Of a DNA stretch of 64,000 nucleotides, positions 36,850 through 44,118 are shown one piece after another. Numbering within the stretch: position 1 is the stretch's first letter; each line of letters begins with the position of its first letter. The DNA is from Paenibacillus sp. L3-i20 (GTDB lineage: Bacteria; Bacillota; Bacilli; Paenibacillales; Paenibacillaceae): contig NZ_BQME02000002.1 of NCBI RefSeq assembly GCF_022180385.2, positions 62,001-126,000 of the forward strand, given 5' to 3'. A program made the translations under genes and the position numbers. Under the pieces are notes generated by a model. That model was not told the DNA's origin, searched no databases, and worked only from the letters and a program-made list of their open reading frames with translations.

Positions 36850-38058
36850 ATGAGTGATAATGTGAATATCGAACAATTAAAGCGTTGGCGGCTTATTCTC
36901 GGTCAAGGAGTCAATGACAAGCTGAATGACATGGCTAATGGTCAAGAGCTTCTTGACTCCGAGCTTAGCCTAATGGATCAAGCGCTTGCTGCCATCTATG
37001 ATGATACAAACGGAGATATATCAGATTCAAGAAGTCATTCGGGAGGTAGATCTGCTAGTCTAGGCGCATCGTCTCCGAGGCTTGCGAACTGGCTAGGAGA
37101 TATTCGGAGCTTCTTTCCTTCTGATATTGTGTCCGTTATACAGGGAGATGCGATTGAGCGAAAGGGGCTAACTCAGCTACTGTTTGAGCCTGAAACGCTG
37201 AGACAAATTAAGCCTGATATCCGTATGGTGGCGACATTGATTGCGTTAAAAGGTCGTATCCCTGAGCAAACAAAGGAAACAGCTAGATTACTCGTTCGTG
37301 AAGTTGTAGATGAAATAATGGCTAAGTTAGCTCATGAAATTCGTCGTTCAGTAACGGGATCACTTAATCGTAGAAAGCATTCGCCGCTCCCCTCACTAAC
37401 AGGAATGGATTGGAAAAAAACGATTCATAAAAATCTAAAGCATTATAATAGGGAGAACAAAAAGCTTATTCCTGAACGATTTTATTTCTATGAACGTGCA
37501 CGGCGAAGTAAGGAATGGACAGTTATATTGGATATCGACCAAAGCGGATCGATGGCAGATTCAGTCATCTATGCCTCGATCATAGGCTCCATCTTTGCTA
37601 GCTTACCAGCGTTGGATACACATGTTATAGCCTTTGATACCGAAGTTGTAGATTTAAGCGAGCAATGCGCCAATGATCCAGTTGATATGCTGTTTGGTAT
37701 TCAACTAGGCGGAGGCACTGATATTAATAAATCTGTAAAGTACTGTGAGCAATTTATCAGTGATCCAAAAAAATCGCTGTTTATATTGATTTCTGATCTC
37801 TATGAAGGCGGTAATCAAGCTGGACTTATTAGACGGATGGAAAATATGCGTCAATCTGGTGTTAGTGTCATTTGCTTGCTGGCTCTGTCGGACGGTGGCG
37901 TTCCTTCTTATGATGTGGATCTTGCAAAGAAGCTGTCGAACTTAGGTATTCCGTGCTTCGGTTGCACGCCTGATCGTCTGCCCGAGTTAATTGCAGGTGC
38001 ATTGCAGGGACGAGATTTACTTGAGCTAGCGAGTGCTATTACTACAATTAGTAAATAA
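36850..38058 (+). CDS. VWA-domain protein (YehP-like partner of MoxR ATPase)
   Basis: The 402-residue protein has a helical N-terminal half and a von Willebrand A domain from about residue 222. The metal-ion-dependent adhesion site is complete: D230-Q-S232-G-S234, T290 in GGGTD, and D316 in LISDLYEGG. Such proteins are the usual substrate-binding partners of MoxR ATPases. ATG 36850 is chosen because TTGGAG lies about 9 bases upstream; an in-frame ATG at 36823 inside the DUF5682 gene has no clear ribosome site. It is the last gene of the cassette. Confidence 0.87.
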   Translation: MSDNVNIEQLKRWRLILGQGVNDKLNDMANGQELLDSELSLMDQALAAIYDDTNGDISDSRSHSGGRSASLGASSPRLANWLGDIRSFFPSDIVSVIQGDAIERKGLTQLLFEPETLRQIKPDIRMVATLIALKGRIPEQTKETARLLVREVVDEIMAKLAHEIRRSVTGSLNRRKHSPLPSLTGMDWKKTIHKNLKHYNRENKKLIPERFYFYERARRSKEWTVILDIDQSGSMADSVIYASIIGSIFASLPALDTHVIAFDTEVVDLSEQCANDPVDMLFGIQLGGGTDINKSVKYCEQFISDPKKSLFILISDLYEGGNQAGLIRRMENMRQSGVSVICLLALSDGGVPSYDVDLAKKLSNLGIPCFGCTPDRLPELIAGALQGRDLLELASAITTISK

Positions 38059-38137
38059 TTGTAATGAACAATTAAAGGAAAATTAAGCTTTTCATCATCA
38101 TTAAATTATGTTTACTTACAAGCCTCTTAACGATTGA

Positions 38138-38163
38138 TAGTTATCTTTAGTAATAGATAACTA
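38138..38163. promoter_or_regulatory. Inverted repeat upstream of the Van-like operon
   Basis: TAGTTATC (38138-38145) and GATAACTA (38156-38163) form a perfect 8-bp inverted repeat with a 10-base spacer, 22 bases before the ligase start codon. With arm centres 18 bases apart it could be a dimeric repressor site, or an mRNA hairpin in the leader. No T-run follows, so it is not a terminator. Confidence 0.5.
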
Positions 38164-38185
38164 GTCGATTTTAGGAGGTTTTTTT

Positions 38186-39262
38186 GTGAAAACAAATTTA
38201 TATGTCCTTTACGGAGGTAAATCCGTTGAGCATGACGTTTCGTTGAAAACAGCGTGTACCGTAATGAACGCTATAGACAATTCGAAGTTCGAACTGTACC
38301 CCATCTATATAACACGTAATGGAATATGGTGTACGCCTAACAAGTTGAAGCACGAAGGTATAGCAATTAATGATCTGATTGCCTTTCCAAGTCATGAGAG
38401 CGAAGCAGCCTCTATTGGTCAAGTGCTAATCCATCAATTGTCATTGCCTGGCCTAAAGGTTGTGCTCCCGCTACTACACGGTTCTTACGGCGAGGATGGT
38501 ACTGTGCAAGGGCTGCTGGAATTGCTGAATGTGCCTTATGTTGGGAATGGCGTATTATCTTCATCACTTACATTAGACAAAGCTATTTCTAAGCAGTTGC
38601 TGGCACAGGGAGGTATACATCAAGTCCAATATGCCGTTTATCGATACGATCAATGGTGTGAAGATCATGAGAGTTTACTGAATCAAGTAGAGACGAAGAT
38701 CGGATACCCTTGTTATGTAAAACCGGCTTCACTCGGATCAAGTATCGGAATTAGTAGATGTCGAGATAAGGATGAACTAATAACTGGTATCTCGGAAGCT
38801 TTTAAATACGATAGCAAGGTCGTAATTGAACGAGAAGTAATTGGAAGAGAAATTCAAGTCGCTGTTAGAGGAAATGAGAAACCTATTGCTTCATTGCCCG
38901 GGGAATTTATTCATAATCATGTATTCTTCGACTTTGAGTCCAAATATATGGACAAGTCGCTGACGATGTCTATACCTGCACAGATTTCCGAAGAAATAAC
39001 GCTGCGCATTCGGGAACTTGCCATCCAAGCGTATCAAATGCATAGCTGTTCAGGTCTTGCGCGGGTGGACTTTTTTCTCGATGGTGAGAATCAGCTTTAT
39101 TTGAACGAAATAAATGCACTTCCTGGATTTACGAATTACAGCATGTATCCCGTCATGTGGGAGCGTACGGATGGAACGAAGTATTCAGAGCTTGTGGAGA
39201 AGTTAATCGATTATGCAATTACACGACATGCGGAAAAACAATCGATTCAGTACACGAGGTGA
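38186..39262 (+). CDS. ddl: D-alanine--D-alanine ligase family protein
   Basis: The 358-residue ATP-grasp ligase joins two D-amino acids for the peptidoglycan stem. Motifs: YGGKSVEHDVSL with Glu15, LHGSYGEDGTVQG, ASLGSSIGIS (catalytic-triad Ser), FFDFESKYMDKS (omega loop, Lys253-Tyr254), and LNEINALPGFTNYSMYP. Met320 sits where VanC/VanG D-Ala-D-Ser ligases have Arg; Gram-positive Ddl enzymes also have Met there. The sequence therefore looks like a D-Ala-D-Ala ligase although its neighbours are Van-like. The GTG start follows TAGGAGG. It is the first gene of the operon and a probable second ddl copy; no murF is adjacent. Confidence 0.88.
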   Translation: MKTNLYVLYGGKSVEHDVSLKTACTVMNAIDNSKFELYPIYITRNGIWCTPNKLKHEGIAINDLIAFPSHESEAASIGQVLIHQLSLPGLKVVLPLLHGSYGEDGTVQGLLELLNVPYVGNGVLSSSLTLDKAISKQLLAQGGIHQVQYAVYRYDQWCEDHESLLNQVETKIGYPCYVKPASLGSSIGISRCRDKDELITGISEAFKYDSKVVIEREVIGREIQVAVRGNEKPIASLPGEFIHNHVFFDFESKYMDKSLTMSIPAQISEEITLRIRELAIQAYQMHSCSGLARVDFFLDGENQLYLNEINALPGFTNYSMYPVMWERTDGTKYSELVEKLIDYAITRHAEKQSIQYTR

Positions 39263-39267
39263 GTGGT

Positions 39268-40440
39268 GTGTATAGGGAAACTTGGGCTGAAATTAATTTA
39301 AACCATATACGTAACAATCTCAAAAATATTCGCGAGTCGCTGCCTCGAAAAGTTAAGTTGATGGCTGTTATTAAAGCGGATGGTTATGGTCATGGCGCGG
39401 CCGAATGTGCCCGAACGGCTGAGCAAGTTGGTGCAGACACTTTGGCAGTTGCTTATTTAGAGGAAGCATTGCATCTTCGAGCATCTGGAATAACTCTGCC
39501 GATTTTAATATTAACGCCAATACAACCCAAGCATGTGATGCTTGCACTAGACCATGATTTGATGCTTACGGTAGCTAGTGCTTCATGGTTCAGGGAAATG
39601 AGAGTGTTTAAACCCTACACGTCAGGAAAAAAGATTCAAGTACATGTAAAGGTAGACACTGGCCTTGGGAGAATTGGTCTTCAATCGATGAAAGATTGGG
39701 ATGAGCTAGTGCCTTGGCTTAAAGCTAATGATATCGTTGTTGATGGATTTTATACTCATTTTGCAACTGCAGGTAAAGTGGACACGACATTTCTTGAGCT
39801 TCAGACAAAAAGGTTTATAGACATGATGGAATGGAGCAAAAAGTCTGATATTGCCATTCGTCACTATCATTGTGCGGGAAGTGTGGCGGCGCTCAGATTT
39901 CCTGAACTAGCGATGGATATGGTTCGTATAGGTGCAGCAATGTACGGCTTTTATCCGGGGAAGCTAGTGTCTGCTGTGAAGCTGTTACCTGCTTTAAGCC
40001 TGCATAGTAAGCTCATACAGGTGAAGAAGCTTTATCGAGGTGACTATTTGGGTTATGACAATATGTATCAAGCAGATAAGGATCAATGGATTGGAACTGT
40101 ACCGATTGGTTATGCGGATGGATGGTCACAAAACATGCAACATACCGAGGTGTTGATTAATGGACAGCGAGCAAATGTTGTCGGGAAAATATGTATGGAT
40201 CAGCTTATGGTTAAACTGCCCGGTCCGTGTGAAGTGGGAACAAAGGTGACTTTAATCGGCAGTCAGGGTGATGAGCAAATAACGTTTGCAGAGCTGGCTT
40301 CTCATATAGGCAGTGTTGCTCAAGAAATATCCACTTCGTTAACTGCGAGAATAACGAGATCCTATATCAATATGGAGGAGGCTTGGATACATTGGGAGAA
40401 AGAAAAGTTGTCGTACAAGAGCAAGAATGCAGTGATATAA
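39268..40440 (+). CDS. alr: Alanine/serine racemase (VanT racemase-domain-like)
   Basis: The 390-residue PLP enzyme interconverts L- and D-alanine, or possibly serine. AVIKADGYGHGA holds the PLP lysine (Lys36), VKVDTGLGRIG follows, and GYDNMY with Tyr267 corresponds to the second catalytic base. TVPIGYADGW and GKICMDQ complete the fold. Near the C terminus the inner-gate tyrosine of Bacillus Alr (SYRVPR) appears replaced by Ala in LTARITR; VanT serine racemases have Asn there, so a wider substrate pocket is possible. GTG 39268 has AGGTGAG upstream; a GTG at 39259 overlapping the ddl stop is the alternative. It overlaps the peptidase gene. Confidence 0.85.
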   Translation: MYRETWAEINLNHIRNNLKNIRESLPRKVKLMAVIKADGYGHGAAECARTAEQVGADTLAVAYLEEALHLRASGITLPILILTPIQPKHVMLALDHDLMLTVASASWFREMRVFKPYTSGKKIQVHVKVDTGLGRIGLQSMKDWDELVPWLKANDIVVDGFYTHFATAGKVDTTFLELQTKRFIDMMEWSKKSDIAIRHYHCAGSVAALRFPELAMDMVRIGAAMYGFYPGKLVSAVKLLPALSLHSKLIQVKKLYRGDYLGYDNMYQADKDQWIGTVPIGYADGWSQNMQHTEVLINGQRANVVGKICMDQLMVKLPGPCEVGTKVTLIGSQGDEQITFAELASHIGSVAQEISTSLTARITRSYINMEEAWIHWEKEKLSYKSKNAVI

Positions 40441-41243
40441 GGCATGATGTCATTCAGGTAAACCGTTCTGCGATCTATGAAGGACATTTAGTATTAATTA
40501 ATCAAAAGAATCCGATAAAGAAACAAGTTTCGTATAGTAAGTTAGCAGCAATTAGCTCAGCGGCACCTATTAGAGAGCTGCATCAAGGTATTCTTTTGGA
40601 AGATACTTGTTTAAAGCAATTGGTAGAGTTGATTGGAGACTGTGAAGGAATGGATGATATTATTGCTGTTAGCGGATATCGTACGAAGGAAGAGCAGGAG
40701 CACATATATGAATCCTCACTAGTTGAAAATGGTGCAGAATATACAGCTTGTTACGTAGCATTACCAGGCCAAAGCGAGCATCATACGGGACTTGCAATCG
40801 ATGTAGGAAAACGTGATAGTGAGATAGACTTTATTGCGCCTTCCTTTCCAGATAGCGGGGTTTTTAAAGTATTCAAATCGTTCGCTGCTCAATATGGCTT
40901 TATCCAGCGTTACAAAGCAGACAAAGAGTCCATAACGGGTATCTCTTGTGAGCCATGGCATTTTCGGTATTTAGGTGCGCCTCATGCAGAAATTATGGAG
41001 CAGCGTGACATGTGCTTGGAGGAATATATCGACTTTATCGAAACATTTCATTTTGAAGGCAAGCATCTGCGATATGAAACGGTAACTCACATTGTGGAGA
41101 TTTATTATGTTCCCGCGGAAGATGGACCATATACAACAGTTCCTATTATATCGGGAGATCACTTCACTTTATCTGGTACGAATCGAGATGGATTTATCGT
41201 AACTGTTTTTACAAGAAAAGGGCAAAAAATATATGGTATCTAA
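40383..41243 (+). CDS. VanXY/VanY-like D,D-peptidase
   Basis: The 286-residue zinc peptidase removes C-terminal D-Ala from dipeptides or stem pentapeptides. It strongly resembles VanXY of VanC and VanG operons: VSGYRTKEEQ, ALPGQSEHHTGLAIDVG (SxHxxGxAxD, with Ser131, His133, Asp140), YGFIQRYKADKESITGIS, and CEPWHFRYLG (Glu190, His193). A C-terminal extension (about 215-286) with SGTNRDGFIVTVF resembles the tail of VanXYG. No signal peptide is seen, as in VanXY, so it may act in the cytoplasm. The TTG start at 40383 has GGAGGAGG just upstream and overlaps alr by 58 bases; no other in-frame start is available. Confidence 0.85.
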   Translation: MDTLGERKVVVQEQECSDIRHDVIQVNRSAIYEGHLVLINQKNPIKKQVSYSKLAAISSAAPIRELHQGILLEDTCLKQLVELIGDCEGMDDIIAVSGYRTKEEQEHIYESSLVENGAEYTACYVALPGQSEHHTGLAIDVGKRDSEIDFIAPSFPDSGVFKVFKSFAAQYGFIQRYKADKESITGISCEPWHFRYLGAPHAEIMEQRDMCLEEYIDFIETFHFEGKHLRYETVTHIVEIYYVPAEDGPYTTVPIISGDHFTLSGTNRDGFIVTVFTRKGQKIYGI

Positions 41244-42390
41244 ATCAAATTATAGTGGGCTTGATTGGCTAAAGTTTGTAGCAGCACTATTCGTAGTTGC
41301 TAATCATACGGGTCCATTACTTATCTTTAATGACTATTCAAATTTTTTAATCAGCGGATTATTGTCTAGACTTGCAGTTCCTATATTTTTTATGACTTCA
41401 GGGTTCTTTTTCTTTCGAAAACTGACTGGGGAGCGAGTTGAAGACAATAAGAGGTTACTCGTATATCTTCGGAAGATTGGGCTGCTATACGCAATAGCCA
41501 TTTTATTATATATTCCTTTAAATGTGTACAAGGGTGACTTTTCAGAAGGACTAACTGTATATGTTTTGATAAAAGCAATACTGTTTGATGGGACATTTTA
41601 TCATTTGTGGTATTTGCCTGCTTTGATGATAGGATTGATTATTGTGTATTATCTGCATAAGAAACTTTCGATGAAAACGCTACTAGTAGCTGGAACTTTA
41701 ATATATGTTGTAGGGCTCCTTGGAGATAGTTATTATGGGATCACTAAAGAGATAGGTCTACTCCACTTCATTTATGAAAGTATGTTTTATTTGTTTGACT
41801 ACACACGAAACGGTCTTTTCTATGCTCCTATTTATCTCATCATGGGAGCATGGGCTGCTAAGCGGGTAATATCAAGTACACAGTCATATCCCATTAAGCG
41901 ATCACAACGTATTAAGCAGAGCAAACAAAGGATTAAACCTTTAACAAGTGCCTATTTATTTTTTCTTTTTCTAGTGCTTATGTTTGCTGAGGGGATGATT
42001 TTGCAGGCAATCGAATTCACTCGACATGATAGCATGTATGTGTTTGCATTACCTGCCACCTATTTTTTATTCCAGTGGGCTTTATCTTGGAAAGGGAGAA
42101 CAGGCAAAGCTTTTAGAGAATGGCGCGTTTGGATATATATATTGCATCCTATAGCTATTGTACTAGTGCGAGGTGCAGCCGAGGCTGTAAGCTTGGAAGC
42201 TATTTTCATTTCAAATAGCCTCATTCATTTCTTTACAGTATGTTTGTTGTCTATTGCAATGGCTGCTATAGCTGTTCAACTATCCGTCATAACTGTTAAC
42301 ATTAGAGCATATTTATGTAGCGGGAGACGTAAGCAAGTTGATGTGAATCGAGAGGAGAGGCCGCATCGAAGGAACATTACTGGCAGCTAG
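41233..42390 (+). CDS. Acyltransferase-3-type membrane protein resembling the VanT N-terminal domain
   Basis: The 385-residue protein has ten or so membrane segments of the acyltransferase-3 family. It matches the N-terminal half of VanT serine racemase, with similarity in GLDWLKFVAALFVVANH, FFFMTSGFFFF, GTFYHLWYLPAL, GLLGDSYYGI, DYTRNGLFYAP, RHDSMYVF and WIYILHP. In VanC/VanG strains this domain is fused to the racemase and is thought to take up L-serine; here it is a separate gene two places from the racemase. It overlaps the peptidase gene by 11 bases. The basic insert around residues 210-235 and the basic tail have no known role. Confidence 0.82.
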   Translation: MVSKSNYSGLDWLKFVAALFVVANHTGPLLIFNDYSNFLISGLLSRLAVPIFFMTSGFFFFRKLTGERVEDNKRLLVYLRKIGLLYAIAILLYIPLNVYKGDFSEGLTVYVLIKAILFDGTFYHLWYLPALMIGLIIVYYLHKKLSMKTLLVAGTLIYVVGLLGDSYYGITKEIGLLHFIYESMFYLFDYTRNGLFYAPIYLIMGAWAAKRVISSTQSYPIKRSQRIKQSKQRIKPLTSAYLFFLFLVLMFAEGMILQAIEFTRHDSMYVFALPATYFLFQWALSWKGRTGKAFREWRVWIYILHPIAIVLVRGAAEAVSLEAIFISNSLIHFFTVCLLSIAMAAIAVQLSVITVNIRAYLCSGRRKQVDVNREERPHRRNITGS

Positions 42391-42401
42391 GAGGTATTGA
42401 T

Positions 42402-42482
42402 ATGAGTAACGAAGTGCTCATTCAACTACTCGTGCTTATCGTAATGATCATCGATATGGCTAACAGATCTAAGGATTCATAA
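42402..42482 (+). CDS. 26-residue hydrophobic peptide
   Basis: This small frame encodes a peptide starting MSNEVLIQLLVLIVMIIDM and ending in a charged tail (NRSKDS), so it has one likely membrane helix. AGGAGGT lies 6 bases before the ATG, just after the VanT-like gene, and a strong terminator follows the stop by a few bases. Placement and ribosome site suggest it is translated as the last gene of the Van-like operon. It could be a small regulator of the membrane protein or a holin-like peptide; no homologue is recognised. Confidence 0.5.
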   Translation: MSNEVLIQLLVLIVMIIDMANRSKDS

Positions 42483-42488
42483 TCCATG

Positions 42489-42523
42489 AAGGCAAGGCAC
42501 TCGATGTGTGCCTTGCCTTTTTT
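42489..42523 (+). terminator. Rho-independent terminator of the Van-like operon
   Basis: GGCAAGGCAC (42491-42500) pairs with GTGCCTTGCC (42508-42517) across a 7-base loop and is followed by six T's. Confidence 0.93.
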
Positions 42524-42612
42524 GTTAGGATTCGAATCACGAAAATAATCAAAAGGGATTTCTTATTAAGCAGTCATTGTTATTGGATAGGGTAAATGAA
42601 CTGTTTCAAAAA

Positions 42613-43875
42613 TCATTTATATTTTACAGCATGCAATGCTCCATCAAATCCCGTATAGTACACGACATCTTCTACAACGACTGGTGTCGTTTGGATTTTA
42701 TCCGTTTTGAGCTTCCATGCTAGTTGGCCATTCTTAGCATTAACAGCAAATAAATGATCCTCTATTTTGGTGTTATTGTAAGCGTATCCTGATGCGAAGA
42801 AGAGCAGTCCTTCATTCAAAACAGGGGCTGAGAGTATGTTACTGCCTGTGTCAAAACGCCATATTTCTTCTCCTGTTTTTGGTTCTACAGCGGACATGAA
42901 ATCACCGTTCGAATTACCTACATAAAGAGTGTCATTTTCATAAATCGGAGTAGCAACCCATGCTGGGGTGAATTGTTTCCAGAGCATCTTCCCATTTTTT
43001 GTATCAAAGGCATACATGTCGAAGTTACGACAGCCCCAATAGATTACATCATTATGGATAACAGGGTTAGATTGAATAGGGATATGACCGTTGAATGACT
43101 CCGTTTTGTAGGACCAGAGCAGAGTTCCGCTCTTTTTATCAAGGGCATAGATATGACCAGCCCAGTCCCCGAAGTAGACAGAAGTGTCATCGTGAATTGG
43201 TGAGCTTTTGATCGGACCAGCTGCTTTAAAGCTCCAAAGCTCTTTACCTGTTTGGGTGCTTAATGCATAAAGATGGGAGTCGGCTCTTCCGATGTAAAAG
43301 ACATCGCCATCAATAGAGGGGGAAGAGTCATAATAGTCCCATTCATCTTGCTCGCCATTCGTAACAGGTCCCGAAAACGATACACTCCATTCCTTCTTAC
43401 CAGAGCTCGCATCTAATTTATAAAGGGTCCCCTTGTGGCTTTGAAAAACAATCGATGTCCCGCTTAATTTGGGGCTGGATCGGATTTGGCTGTCCGCAGT
43501 AAAGCTCCAAAGCTCTTTACCTGATTGGTGATCGACGGCGTATAGTTTATGATCGTCACTGCCGAAGTATATGTTCCCGTCTGTGAAGAGAGGGGAGGAA
43601 GTAATTCGTCCGTCCGTTTGGAATTTCCAAATTTCTTGAGCTGCCGTTTGAGCTTGTAGATCCAAAGCTTTGATATCGGAGCTGGCTTGAACAATTTGGG
43701 ATTCAACAGGTGAGATCACTAAAGGAACTGTTGATTGTGTATTGGATGGAATTGGAGATGAAGTTGGCTGAACTGTTGTAGGTTGAATAGTCGCAGGTGT
43801 ATTGCTGGTGCAGCCGCTTAATATGGGCAAAATTAAACAGGCAATAATAGTTAAGAGAGTATAGTTTCTATACAT
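42613..43875 (-). CDS. PQQ-repeat beta-propeller lipoprotein
   Basis: The 420-residue protein has a signal peptide ending in LSGC, a Pro/Thr/Ser-rich linker, and then a beta-propeller built from PQQ-type repeats. Each repeat has the form YFGSDDHKLYAVDHQSGKELW, repeated about seven times. Such propellers act as binding or scaffold domains; the tryptophan-docking pattern is of the BamB/YxaL kind and does not by itself mean PQQ is bound. ATG 43875 has GGGGGTT upstream and precedes the signal peptide at once; the frame is open to 43917. It is monocistronic and divergent from the monooxygenase. Confidence 0.82.
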   Translation of the reverse strand: MYRNYTLLTIIACLILPILSGCTSNTPATIQPTTVQPTSSPIPSNTQSTVPLVISPVESQIVQASSDIKALDLQAQTAAQEIWKFQTDGRITSSPLFTDGNIYFGSDDHKLYAVDHQSGKELWSFTADSQIRSSPKLSGTSIVFQSHKGTLYKLDASSGKKEWSVSFSGPVTNGEQDEWDYYDSSPSIDGDVFYIGRADSHLYALSTQTGKELWSFKAAGPIKSSPIHDDTSVYFGDWAGHIYALDKKSGTLLWSYKTESFNGHIPIQSNPVIHNDVIYWGCRNFDMYAFDTKNGKMLWKQFTPAWVATPIYENDTLYVGNSNGDFMSAVEPKTGEEIWRFDTGSNILSAPVLNEGLLFFASGYAYNNTKIEDHLFAVNAKNGQLAWKLKTDKIQTTPVVVEDVVYYTGFDGALHAVKYK

Positions 43876-43917
43876 GGTATAACCCCCGACTTTGGTTAAT
43901 AGAACAAGGAACAACAA

Positions 43918-43978
43918 AAGAGTCTCCTACGGTAGTGTTCAAGTGTTAGATGCTAAACACTTACCAAAGGAGACTCTT
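43918..43978. repeat. Long imperfect hairpin in a divergent promoter region
   Basis: AAGAGTCTCCT (43918-43928) pairs perfectly with AGGAGACTCTT (43968-43978), and inside it GGTAGTGTT pairs with AACACTTACC with one bulge. The whole 61-base element folds on itself. Directly after it come ATG and six codons ending in TAA (MHSLLE). It could be the end of a lost insertion sequence, a MITE-like unit or a structured leader. No T-run follows, so it is not a simple terminator. Confidence 0.5.
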
Positions 43979-44042
43979 CTATGCACAGTTTACTTGAGTA
44001 AAGACCAAACTACAATACCCTTAAGGTCAATAAAATATGCCA

Positions 44043-44102
44043 TTGACAAGTGGTAGAATTTAGTATAAATTCAAATAGTAATATGACTGACCCGGTCGGT
44101 CA
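44043..44102 (+). promoter_or_regulatory. Promoter and TetR-type operator of the monooxygenase operon
   Basis: TTGACA at 44043-44048 and TATAAA at 44064-44069 form a likely promoter, although the 15-bp spacer is short. TGACTGACCCGGTCGGTCA at 44084-44102 is a near-perfect palindrome of the TetR-operator kind, sitting at the expected transcription start. The TetR gene lies two genes downstream, so autoregulation is likely. Confidence 0.75.
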
Positions 44103-44118
44103 TTAATAAAAGGGGGAG

